64,000 nt of DNA from Branchinecta lynchi (Eukaryota > Arthropoda > Branchiopoda > Anostraca > Branchinectidae), in contig JAKZAP010000014.1 in NCBI GenBank assembly GCA_023053575.1, forward strand, positions 2,356,001 through 2,420,000. Reading direction: 5' to 3'. A model generated the notes under the pieces. That model did no database searches and had not been told where the DNA came from. It saw only the letters and a list, made by a program, of their open reading frames with translations. Below are positions 21,291 through 31,278 of the stretch, in pieces. Each line of letters starts with the position of its first letter. Positions within the stretch are counted from its first letter, which is position 1. The translations under genes and the position numbers were made by a program.

Positions 21291-21890
21291 CTAGAACACC
21301 AGTGATTCTAGCCCCCACTAGCGACATCGAATGTCCCTACTGAAACTCAACCAGTCGTGTACCAGTGCTGGCTCCAACAGCTTCATATATAAAAAAAGAT
21401 AAACCCACACTGTTTCCTTGATGTCTGCAGATCACGTCTTACCTTTACTAGAAAATTTTAACCCGGAAGTTCGTCTCGCTTTAAATGCCGCAGCGTAGTG
21501 GGCAGCGCTATGAGTGAGTACGGCATAGGTCTTGGAGCTACTCCCTAGTGTTATTTTGCTCTGGGCGAGATGAGATTCCTTTTCCACATAGCAACACATT
21601 TCGATCAAGATATAAAATGAGAATGAAATAAGACGTTCAAATTATTCTTAAAGGACCCCTCTTACTTATTCTGCCTTTTATAATATACCTAGCTCCCATG
21701 TACAACCACAAGCTTCTAAAGTCCGTACCTTTCTCCATTGTTTCGTTTTGTGCCCACGAGCTTTTAGCGTTTTTTCGGATGTGCCGAGTTTTGCCCGTCA
21801 CACAACGCAAAGTTTGCCAGAATCTTCAGTGTCCGCTGACGACTCTTTCACATATAAGGATATGAGAATCGTCTGTTTTTTTACTTCTTT
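21291..21890. other. Unassigned sequence
   Basis: No gene or repeat recognised. Several CA/CT-rich and AT-rich stretches only. Confidence 0.35.
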
Positions 21891-21893
21891 TAT

Positions 21894-22160
21894 TTGCTTG
21901 GTTTTCCAACTTTTTAACCACGGTGCGTTCAGTTTTCAAATGTTTTGTGACCAGCCGCCGCGTTGGAGAGCAGGAGGGCTGGATAGAGTCGACAAGCTCC
22001 AACAAGAAAATCGCTAATTTCAGATGGAAAGTAATGGTATTTTCGGAAATCATTTTTTCTGATCCGTTTCTTAGGTAAATGGTCGTTTCCAGTAAGAGTT
22101 GTGCTTTAATGATTAATTGTTTATATCTGAACCTCACAAAATTCCATTTGCTAATCATTC
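21894..22160. repeat. Family C dispersed repeat
   Basis: This shares the words GAGTCGA.AAGC.C.AACAAGAAA and GGTCGTTTCCAGTAAGAG-like text with 42110-42330. In both places a LINE 3' end of the same type lies within 600 bp, though on different sides. The conserved open frames are not shared between the copies, so coding is unlikely. Confidence 0.5.
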
Positions 22161-22493
22161 ACAGATGATTCACTCTGCTCACGCGAGGAATTAGGAATCC
22201 CGGAATTGTGAAAAGAGTAACATGCGATGAGCAGGGTTTAGAGACTCGACATGACCAGCCACTCTGCAATAACGTGGCCCACTCCCAAACTCTTTGCTAG
22301 GAAGCACTCAAGCCCTGCCTATTCATTCCACATCACGCTAAATGAAACAATTCGTCTCTACTTCGCCCGGGAACTATGAATGGGAAACTTCTGAAGTTGT
22401 AATTTTTTGTGCCACATTTTTTTTTGTCTGTAGTTCTAACACTATTCTGAGAATATTAGGAACTTCGAAAACAAGTTTAAATTAAATTAAGGA
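22161..22493. other. Unassigned sequence
   Basis: No gene or repeat recognised. Confidence 0.35.
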
Positions 22494-23633
22494 TGGGGAA
22501 CTCTTTTTGGGACCCCAAAACGTAGGAGGGATACCTATGACATCGCAACATTTGTCCGTCTGTCCGTCTCTCTGTCTTTAGTTTAATTTATTTTGATTTC
22601 CAAAAAAATGAGGCACACCATTCCATCTGCGAGCAAATTAATTGGCACTTGTCATTAACCTACAAGTAAAGCATATATACAATTGTCATAAAATAAATAC
22701 AGTAATTCAAGTAAGGTTGTTATGATACAAGGTAAACTGAGGCACAAAACTAATTACGTCTGTAAGCACGATAACTATCGAAGGGAATGGGATATGTTGA
22801 TGCAACTTGGTTTTAATCCTTTGGGTCAAGGGAAAGGCCGAGTTCGTAGATAGGCTCTGTACCCTCACATTTATTGGTGGGATAGGGGGTAAAATTAAGG
22901 GCAAACAAAATAATTTTATACAGATAATTAGATAGTCGATTACGGGTTAAGAAGACATGTTGAACACGATTATCAAACACAAGTAGTTCGCCCGGAATCC
23001 GGCCAAAACCGGAAAGTTTTTAAAAGCAAGGTTTTATTTGAAGTTGAGTAGGAAATTGACAAGGGGATGAAAATCATTTTCTACCCGGACTATCAGTTCG
23101 CCCGGAATCCGGACAAAATCGATTTTTTTTTTAAAAGCTAAAGTAATATTTGTAGTTGAATAAATGCCCGATTTAAGGTAAGAAGAGAGGCTGAATCTGT
23201 ATATGACAATAATTTTTTATTCGGACATATAGTCCGCCCTGGAATCCGGCTGAAACCGAAAAATTTGCTTAATAAAATTTTTATTTGAAGTAGGATGTGT
23301 TGTTTGATATAGGGGTAAGGAGATACGCTGAATATTTAAGCTTTATTTTTTCGCCTGACAAGTAGCTGCGGAATTCCGCCGAAACCAAAAAATTGGCATA
23401 AATGAGGCAGGAAGTTTCGATCAGTTTCATCAAAATAGATATGACGTATAGGGGTAAACACACATGTTGAATCTATGTCTCAGCTTGTCTTTCTCAGATG
23501 ATTTGCTATTTAGCCTTAAAGACGTTCAAGGAGTCTGGTGAAGACTGGATCTGGCGAAGAGAAGACCCAAATGCCTGGATCAAATATTGAGTTTTTAGGA
23601 TCCCGTCGAAACCTTTGGTCTTGTTTTGAACGG
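22494..23633 (+). mobile_element. Family B element interrupted by a LINE 3' end
   Basis: It starts at a TTTTTGGGACCCCAAAACGT word followed by GGGATACCTATGACATCGCA and a GTCCGTCTGTCC run, and ends GATCCCGTCGAAACC then TTTGGTCTTGTT. The middle has tandem sub-units of about 137 bp with CCGGAATCCGG, AGTTCGCC and GGTAAGAAGA words. The stretch 22570-22770 is an inserted LINE tail that splits the GTCC run from AGCACGATAACT. No protein is encoded. Confidence 0.75.
22570..22771 (-). pseudogene. LINE 3' end (last RT residues and 3' UTR)
   Basis: On the minus strand the last residues read FVPQFTLYHNNLT and a stop at about 22709, identical in kind to FVPQFTLSHDNLT at 41850. The 3' UTR then runs to about 22570 with ACAATTGTATATATG and GCCAATTAATTTGCTCGC. 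This short copy is a 5'-truncated insertion within a family B element. Confidence 0.75.
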
Positions 23634-23871
23634 GGTTAAGCCTTTGGGGAAGAAGACTCGAATCAGAATTAAAAATAATGTATTTCCTTTAAAGTTTATA
23701 CTTCTTGGATTTCATAACGCCAGCCCTTGTCTGTCTGTATGTCGGTAACATTGTTCTTTCACGCAAGTGCAATACACACCATTAGGCTGCAATTTGCAAG
23801 TGGCTGACCGCTTCGCTCACCCACCTGGATGCGCTTAGTGATGTCGGGATTCCCAGTGCTCTGGTCACAAT
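23634..23871. other. Unassigned sequence
   Basis: No gene recognised. Contains a GTCTGTCTGTATGTCGG word like those in families A and B, without other family features. Confidence 0.35.
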
Positions 23872-24212
23872 GAATCATCATTGAATAGTTATTAGCCTAG
23901 TGTTATATCTTGGAATTTTCGTATCTGCATTTAATTAGCTATTTCCATCGTTTCCTTTTTCTTATCCGTGTTCTTGCTTGAAATTGGTTCCTATGTAGGA
24001 TAAGAATGTTTCATGCCCGTAAGCTTGGCTTGTATTGATGGTTACTTTCATCGAATAGTTAGTAGGCTAGTGTTATATCTTGGAATTTTCGTATCTGCAT
24101 TTAATCAGTTATTTCCAACGTTTCCTTTTTCTTATCCGTGTTCTTGCTTGAAATTGGTTGCCTATGCAGGATAACAGTGTTTCATGCCCGAAATCTTGGC
24201 TCATATTGATGG
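23872..24212. repeat. 170-bp tandem duplication
   Basis: GAATAGTTA at 23883 and 24053 starts two copies that both read AGTGTTATATCTTGGAATTT, then TTTCGTATCTGCATTTAAT and CTTATCCGTGTTCTTGCTTG. The copies differ at a few positions. No coding potential seen. Confidence 0.9.
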
Positions 24213-24470
24213 TTACTCACAAGAAAGGCTAGGTTTGTGTAAAGAAGAAGGCTGAAGATTGGATAAGGATGCCCAGGTTATGCTTCGGACTTTAAGTGCA
24301 TTCTTTGTAAGGAATGCTGAATTGTCCGAGGAATCAATGGAAAGCAATCTCCCTGTTTACAGCTCAGAACAGATGTTTTTGAAGGTTGAAGAATTCTGAC
24401 TGGGGATAGCTTTCTGAATATTTGAAAAATTTACTAATTTTTTCGCGAATGAGAGGGAGTCGAAGTTTAT
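24213..24470. other. Unassigned sequence
   Basis: No gene recognised. It could be a decayed upstream part of the RT remnant that follows. Confidence 0.3.
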
Positions 24471-24480
24471 TTATTAAAAC

Positions 24481-24705
24481 GAAGACAACGCCGTTAGAGC
24501 TTTTTGTGGAGTGCGGAATTGTGAGTCGATGAGATCAGTTATATACAGGGAAATAAATATAATGCCTGCAGCTGGATTGCGTGATTTTTACACGCTGATT
24601 TTCGTTTACAAATATTATAATGGGTACCTTCCAGATTGCTTTGAAGGTATATTTTGTGACAGGTCAGACGTTCACCAACACGATACTCGGGCTGAATGTT
24701 GAGTG
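24481..24705 (+). pseudogene. RT C-terminal remnant (Jockey/CR1-like)
   Basis: The frame reads NAVRAFCGVRNCESMRS, then INIMPAAGLRDFYTLI, FVYKYYNGYLP and SDVHQHDTRAEC. This is the pattern of the tail after the RT thumb in many arthropod-type non-LTR elements (an L..L.. D.Y...I..F.YK. .N..LP segment followed by H.Y.TR). The RT palm is absent. Family A sequence begins directly after it. Confidence 0.65.
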
Positions 24706-25962
24706 GTGTGTAACTTTCAATCCTGAATGTTGAGTGGTGTGTAACCTCCGAACGGGCGATCGGATTGGAATGAAACTTAATACCTGAATAATGACATATC
24801 TGATTTTTCATTTGAAGTCCGGACAGGATCCAACAGCTATGGGGGAGTTGGGGGGGGGGGAGACCGGAAACCCCGAGAAACGGTTATAATGGAGGGATCG
24901 GGGTAAGAAGCGTCTGCTCCAGATAAATCGTTTACACATTTGGGACTGGATCCGGACACTTGGGGGTGGGGGTGGAGGGGAGGGGAGTTTCCCGCATACT
25001 TGCTAAAAAAAAAAAACTAGCAGAGGGAGGGGGAATCCGGAATAAAAAGTCATGCGTAACTTCGAAACGGGTGATCGGATTTGAGTGAAATTTTTTAATT
25101 GAACAAAGGACATGTCCTCTGGTTATCTTGTTCATGTCTGGACCGGATCCGACAACAACTGGGGGGGGGGGGGGGGATACGTGGCTGGCTTAGATGGAAC
25201 TTTGTGGGAATAACAAACAGATGCTCCGGACAAATCATTTACAGAACCGGATAGGCTCTGGCGACTGTGGGGGGAGTTTGAGGGGGGGGGGGGGGGTCCG
25301 GATTCCGGTGATTACGAGTAAAGGTACTTCCAGATGTGCTAGGACGATGAAACTCGGCTGGAATATTAGAAATTCGATAAGTTTGGCTTAGAAATCGCCA
25401 CTTTCCAAATCCGGCCATTCCTTAAAGTACCAAACATGACCGAAAATTAAGAAAAATTCTTTTAAGCAAAATATGCATTTTCATGATTCCTATGAGCCCG
25501 TTATCATTTTTGCCTCAAGGGTTTAGCTTACAAATGAAGTTCTAGCTCCCCTTAAAGTGCGCATCTTCACCGCAAAGGTCGAAAATTACTTTTTGTCAAA
25601 CGATACATCTTAATCCATGATCATTAGTACCACAAGGGTTTTGCTAAAAAAAAAAAAAAAATATTTCTAGCACTCTTAAAGTGCGCATTTTAACCGAAAA
25701 GAAGAAAAAAATTATACTTTTGACCAAACGGTATTTATCAATGATCCCTAAGAGCCTGCTATCGTTTTGGCGATGCAACCTTACTTGAATTTCTAGCGCC
25801 TTTAAAGTGCGTATCATTACAGTCATGTTCAACAAAAAATATTTTTTCTCTAGCTCCCTTAAAGTGCACATCTGAACGATCTGAACCACACAGTCGAAAA
25901 GTAGTTTTGATCAAACAATACATCTCAACCCGTGCAAGTGCCACATGAGCTTACAGCTCTTG
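24706..25962 (+). mobile_element. Family A/D element
   Basis: 24706-25420 carries family A modules: CGGATTGGAATGAAACTTAA, GACCGGATCCGA and long G-runs (about 25158-25172 and 25277-25293). 25420-25930 is a different sub-repeat, called D here: CTTAAAGTGCGCAT, a TTTTG(A/T)CAAAC word and CCTCAAGGGTTTTGCTTA, repeated about every 115 bp four times. The end is the 28-bp family A right-end motif (25935-25962, GCAAGTGCCACATGAGC to CAGCTCTTG). A and D therefore share a right terminus. Confidence 0.7.
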
Positions 25963-26690
25963 TTTGTTTTCTATCTAGACCTCCATTTTTGGTGGATCAC
26001 ACAGTTTTTGTTTTTAAACCTGTAGAATGTCTGAGCGAATAGCTTGTACTTTTTTCATATTTTTTCTACAGTAGTTTTAAAAAAAAAATTAGTTTCTTAT
26101 TTTCAGTTTGTCGAACCAATCCCGTACCAATAGGGTTGATTTGGACAGGCCCCGGGTTTCTTCGGACATTATTTTCAATGTAGCCTACTATTTGTTACTC
26201 AACTTTGTTTAAAATATGTAAAAAAGTGGAAAAGCTAGTACTGTAGCTAAAAAATAAACATAAAACTGTAAATTTTTTTTTTCAAAGATCAGCTGACACT
26301 CTGGAAGCTGCATTAAAATGATTTTTTTTTTATTTGCCCGTTCATCTCCCCCAAGCAAATCCAACTTCAAACTTATGTCCCCACTATTCGATTCTGTAGA
26401 AAGATGATTTTTGTCCCGCTCTTGAACAGAAAGAATATCTTCTGTTCATTTTCTTCTTCGGCTTTCCCACATATGAAACGTTAGACCTTTTCCCAAGCTG
26501 ACTTTCACAAGGACGGATTCGTCTTTTTTTGTCCCTCCTTGAAAATATCGTAAGTAAACTTAATTAAATCAAATTCATTAAACACATAAATTTGTGATTT
26601 TTTACTTTATTATTGCGAATTCTACTAGCCAATTTTCTTCGGTTATAGCAGTCTCTTTTTAGCGTTTAATTTTTTTCGACTTTCTGGCGT
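25963..26690. other. Unassigned AT-rich sequence
   Basis: No gene recognised. Long T and A runs. Confidence 0.4.
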
Positions 26691-26772
26691 TTTTTGTCGG
26701 CACATTTTTGGGTCCGTCGGCACAAACCGGACGCCCCCCCCCCAAAGGTAAAAGGCTAGTGACGCCCCTGGC
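26691..26772. mobile_element. Family E end fragment
   Basis: A C-run after CAAACCGGACG is followed by GGCTAGTGACGCCCCTGG, the family E right end (compare 9003-9014 and 33100). Confidence 0.5.
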
Positions 26773-27090
26773 TTTCTGTCAACAAACAACACGAGACAGC
26801 AATTCCGATGATAAATTTTTTTATTTTTATAACTCAGTTTCATGTTTTTCTGGGGTATCTGTAAGCAAAGACTGTCCGAATCAACCCCTCCAAAATTGTG
26901 AGAACCAACTCCACCTTGACCGAAATAACAAAAGTGGTGTTCCACAGGAAAACCAAGTGGTAAATGTCGAAAATACTGAGCAGGCTATAAACTCCGATCA
27001 CTAAGCCATATATTGGCATTTATATATTGGCATTTTTACGGTGGTGGTGGTGTTTCTTTCCCCCTTTGCGATCGTGTTTCATATCTGGGG
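26773..27090. other. Unassigned sequence
   Basis: Plus-strand open frame of about 98 codons starting inside the family E end; no recognisable protein. Confidence 0.3.
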
Positions 27091-27672
27091 TGTCCCTTAC
27101 TCTGCCTCAGCTCGTGATTTTAAAGCTGCTTTAATTATACATATTCAAGAAAAGATTAGAAAAGCTTTCGGATTGATGATAAGATTTCGCGGTGTTTACC
27201 GGCGTGATATACTTGGATCTCTGTTTAACGCAGTGGCTCTCCCTCAAGTCCTTTTTCCTTCCCTCCTTTTCCGCGATTTCAAACTGAGGTGATCTCTCAG
27301 CTATTCGGGTTTCTTATTTTAAGTATTGTAAATTTCTTCTTGGGTTCCCTATTTCGTTTAGTAATACTGAGATTGTTTCAAAATTTAAAGTAAAAGACCC
27401 ATTAGTAATTGTTAAAAAGAAAGTTCAGAATTTTTACAGTAAGGCGGAGAAAATTCTCCCAACCCACAACCTTTTCCCCTTTTTTTACCGATAAGGCTCA
27501 TTTATAGTTGTTCGCTATGATGATTGATTTATAGTGTTTTAAAGTTTCTCAGTATTCTTATTTATCGTCGTGTATATTTAGACGCATATATTGTCTGTAG
27601 TTGTTTATTATGGTCTTATTTCAATTTTTGTACTCTTCAACTTTTGAGGGCAATAAAAGAATAATAATAATA
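27091..27672 (+). pseudogene. Non-LTR RT remnant, 3' part
   Basis: The frame contains ALIIHIQEKIRKAFGLMIRF then DILGSLFNAVALPQVLF, matching the segment IAALKEKLRKTYGMLART ... LGRLCNAMFAPHVFF of the element at 19641-20640. It ends in an (AATAAT)n tail at 27659-27676, as that element does. It is a 5'-truncated, decayed copy of the same or a sister family in the opposite orientation. Confidence 0.65.
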
Positions 27673-27989
27673 ATAATTGCCTTCCAATCACCACTAATCT
27701 TCGGGGTACAGCTTTTTAACGTACCTTGATCTAAAAGCCTCGAGAAAACCATTTTTTCAACTGTTTGTCTAAACCAGAAAAGCAAGGATGATTAAGCTGA
27801 TGCTTTTATCACTAGAAGGTAGATTTTTTGTATTTTTTTCAGATTTTAGCGACAACTTTTAATATTTATTTCGCGGGTGTCTAGACCAAACCTTTGTCTA
27901 ATCCAACCCGCGAGCTCCCCTGTTCCACAAGATTCCGTATTCCTCCTCCCTCGACCACGCAGATGGTAGAACCCGGATAAGTCAGGGGT

Positions 27990-30050
27990 AGCAAGGACCG
28001 GTAGTGCTAAGCTAAGGCCCCTGTAAGTTTCATTCTGGGTAAGACAAGGATGAAAGTGTGAAAATACTCGCATAAGCGTGGACGAAATTTCATCATTTCT
28101 TTTCGGCAGTATTGCTTCAAGAGCTCATCTCTAACAATCTTGTTTATTCTCTGTTTCTCCACCAATATTTGTGTTATGTCTTCCCTTCTTAACCTAAAAA
28201 GCAACTGCTTTAAGTGTTTGAAGAGCAAGAAATCTCAAGTTGTCGACGCATTTTTTGTTGAAAAGAACTAAATTGTAACATAGGTAGTAGCACTAAGTGC
28301 GGGCGATATTTCATTATTTCTTATCAGCATTATTTCTTCGAGAGCTCTTCTCTAATAATCTTGTTTATTCTCCGTTTCTCCACCAATGTTTGTGTTATGT
28401 CTTCCCTTCTTAAGGTAACAAGACCAAAGGTTTCGATGGGATCCCAAAATTATTGATCCAGACCATTGCGAACGAACTACCATTTTTGTCCAGAAAAAAA
28501 AAAGTTCAGAAACGAATTCAGCGTATTTCCTTATCCGTATATAGAGCATCTAATCAACTTCAAGTAAAACTTTAACTTATAGAAAAAAAATCCGGTTTCA
28601 ACCGGATTGCAGATGAACTATATGTCCAGGTAAAAAAAAGATTGTCATATACAGATTCAGCGTGTCTTCTTACCCCTAAATCTGTCATCTAATCAACTTC
28701 AAATAAAACATTTGCTTTTAACAAATTTTCCGGTTTGGCCTGATTCCGGCAGAACAAGTTGTCCTGGTAGAAAATACTGTTCACATAAGGGTTCAGCATG
28801 TCTTCTTACCCCTTAATTGAACATCTAATCAACTTCAAATAAAACTTTTCCTTTGAACAAACTTTCCGGTTTTGGCCGAATTCCGGGCGAACTACTTGCC
28901 CGGCGAGAAAATGGTTTTCACCACCGTGTTCGGCATGTTTTCTTATCTCTAAATCGAACATCTAATCAACTTCAAATAAAACTTTTACTTTTAACAGACT
29001 TTCCAGTTTTGGCCGGATTCTGGGCTAACTACTTGTCCGGCGAACAAATGTGTTTCACCATCATGTTCAGCCTGTCTTCTTATCCATAAATCGAACATCT
29101 AATCAACTTCAAATATAACTTTTACTTTTAACAAACTTTCCGGTTTTGACCGGATTTCGGGCGAACTACTTGTCCGATGACAAAATGGTTTTCACCACAT
29201 GTTCAGCATGTCTTCTTACCCCATAATCGACTATCACATTATATGTTTAAAAATATTTCATTTGCCCCTTAAAATTAAACCCCCTCCCCCACCCCTAAAT
29301 GTAGGGCTACAGAGCCCATCTACGAACTTGACCTTACTCTTGACTCAAACAATCCTCACACCAAGTTTCATCAAAATATCTCATTCCCTTCTTGAGTTAT
29401 AGTGCGTACAGACGGACAGACGGACAGTCGGACGGACAGGCGGACAACTTTTGTCATGTCATAGGTATCCCTCCACTTACTTTTTGGGATCCCAAACAGC
29501 AACTGCTTTAAGTGTTGGAAGAGCAGGAAATCTGAACTTGTCGACTTTTTGTTGAAAAGAACTAAATTGTAACGTAGGTAGTCGCACTAAGTGCGGGCGA
29601 TATTTCATTATTTCTCATCAGCAGTATTTCTTCGAGAGCTCTTTTCTAACAATCTTGTTTATTCTCCATTTCTCCACCAATGTTTGTGTTTTGTCTCCCC
29701 TTCTGAAGGTAAAAGGCAACTGATTAAAGTGTTTGAAGAGCAAGAAATCTGAACTTGTCGACGCAGTTTTTGTTGAAAAGAACTACATTGTAATGTAGGT
29801 AGTCGCACTAAGCTGGGACAAAATTTCATTATTTCTTATCAGCAATACTGCTTCGAGAGCTCTTCCCTAACAATCTTGTTTATTCTCCGTTTCTCCACCA
29901 ATATTTGTGTTATGTCTCCCCTTGTGAAGGTAAAAGACAACTGCTTTAATTGCTTGAAGAGCAAGAAACCTGAACTTATCGATGCAGTTTTTGATGAAAA
30001 GAACTAAATTGTAACCTATGTTTAAAAATAAAATAAAACTAGATGTCAAG
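27990..30050. repeat. 218-bp tandem array, split by family B
   Basis: GCAACTG(C/A)TT..A.TG words fall at 28201, 29499, 29716 and an equivalent GACAACTGC at 29936. The steps of 217 and 220 bp hold once the inserted family B element is removed. Each unit contains GAGCAAGAAAT, TGTTGAAAAGAACTA and TTCTCC.TTTCTCCACCAAT. The units are mostly non-coding. Confidence 0.85.
28419..29496 (-). mobile_element. Family B element inserted in the 218-bp array
   Basis: The left edge in this orientation is CAAGACCAAAGGTTTCGATG followed by GGATCCCAAAA. The right edge is GTATCCCTCCACTTAC then TTTTTGGGATCCCAAAC. Neighbouring array units show the uninterrupted sequence (AAGGTAAAAGGCAACTG), so the element boundaries can be read to within a few bases. 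It contains about five 137-bp sub-units and a GGACGGACAG run at 29410-29445. No protein is encoded. Confidence 0.8.
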
Positions 30051-30164
30051 AATGAAAAGAATGTATTTTCTGAGTAGGCGATGCAACTACTTCAGCTCGG
30101 TGAGCGGGAATTAAATGATTAATAATTCCCATCAAGTAATTCTTATAATTAAAATATTTTTTGA

Positions 30165-30265
30165 GCACAAACTGACTTTGAAACATATATTCAAACAATG
30201 TTTACAGCGGATATACGTCAGCTAAGAATCGTAGCTGACGTATATCCGGTGTAAATATTATTTGA
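30165..30265. repeat. Palindromic Penelope-like fragment
   Basis: ATTCAAACAATGTTTACAGC, GGATATACGTCAGCTA and their reverse complements (TAGCTGACGTATATCC, GTAAATATTATTTGAAT) face each other around a 7-bp centre near 30218-30224. The arms are the same sequence as the ends of the Penelope-like repeats at 37340 and 48570. Confidence 0.75.
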
Positions 30266-30671
30266 ATACCAGTGGTCTTTTTGTATTATATTATTATGAT
30301 ATTTAAAAGCATGTGCTTTTCAGCTTCTTGTTCAATTCAATTTTTTTCAGTTCAGTTTAATTTCAAAATACTTTCCACGGACATGCCGAATAGCAGTATT
30401 GTCGTCAATGGCCTATAGCCTATACAATAAATCACAATCGTCAATTTGACCATAACTATAACAGTTAAAACTCAAACTTGCGTACATTCAATGATCATAT
30501 TCACAATTCGGGCGTATGACACGTTCCGCCAACCAAGTCTTTTCCCGGTCCTTCCATTGGTTTGGCCTTTGGCGTGTGTAATCTTCCCCCCCCCCCCCCA
30601 TTCCGCCCGGAAACCAGATCCTTCCGGCAGCCTTCGGCACAGTTGCCATCTAGCGATCCAATCGCTTCTCC

Positions 30672-30851
30672 TTCGGTAGGTCCGCTGATAGATGGGCTAA
30701 GGAGGATGAAACTTACCATATTTATTGGTGACCTTACCAGATTGATCTGAAAATTGTAATTTTCGGTAGGTCCGCTGATAGATGGGCTAAGGAGGATGAA
30801 ACTTACCATATTTATTGGTGACCTTACCAGATTGATCTGGAAATTGTAATT
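30672..30851. repeat. 90-bp tandem duplication
   Basis: TTCGGTAGGTCCGCTGATAG occurs at 30672 and 30762. The two 90-bp units are nearly identical through GATCTG(A/G)AAATTGTAAT. Confidence 0.95.
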
Positions 30852-30904
30852 TTTCGGATTCCACCGTCTGGGTGGATGCGGGGAGGGAGAGTAAGGAACA
30901 TAAA

Positions 30905-31095
30905 TCTTGAATCAATCAATCAATCGTTTATTTATACCAAATTATCCATTCGATAGCATAGCCTGACGACAAGATTATCAAACACTAGACGACAAAATAA
31001 AAAATTAGAATAGTTATCTACATCTGATTTGTCAAATTAAGAAAAATAAACTACGCTAAGGTTATCAAATTTTCGTAATATCGTCTGTAGATCTA
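30905..31095 (-). repeat. LINE/SINE-like 3' tail, antisense
   Basis: AATCAATCAATCAATCGTTT followed by ATTTATAC resembles 8365-8385 and other tails in the window. The sequence then reads as untranslated region with no RT frame. Confidence 0.45.
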
Positions 31096-31104
31096 TCAGC
31101 TATA

Positions 31105-31248
31105 GCCCGAGGCGTTACTAGCCAAAATGTTTGGGGGGGGGGAGGGGGGCAAGGTTACCGACTGGCTGGTCATTTTGCCCGACTGTTTTGCAGAAAAAAG
31201 AATGTTTTCAAGTAAAAATTACAGTTCTGACGAAAAACTGACTGTTTT
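31105..31248. mobile_element. Family E fragment
   Basis: GAGGCGTTACTAGCCAAAATG is followed by a G-run, then ACCGACTGGCTGGTCATTTT and GACTGTTTTGCAGAAAA repeats, as at 42411-42560. The other end is replaced by the family A boundary at 31249. Confidence 0.6.
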
Positions 31249-31278
31249 TATGGCACTTGAGCTTACTCAAGTGCCATA
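31249..31278. repeat. Perfect 13-bp hairpin at the family A left end
   Basis: TATGGCACTTGAG (31249-31261) and CTCAAGTGCCATA (31266-31278) are exact inverted repeats around CTTA. A similar hairpin precedes the family A copy at about 44358-44385. Confidence 0.8.

Noticed and set aside
20959..21327. 122-codon minus-strand open frame
   Set aside because: It covers two diverged 117-bp repeats, has no recognisable domain and no splice context.
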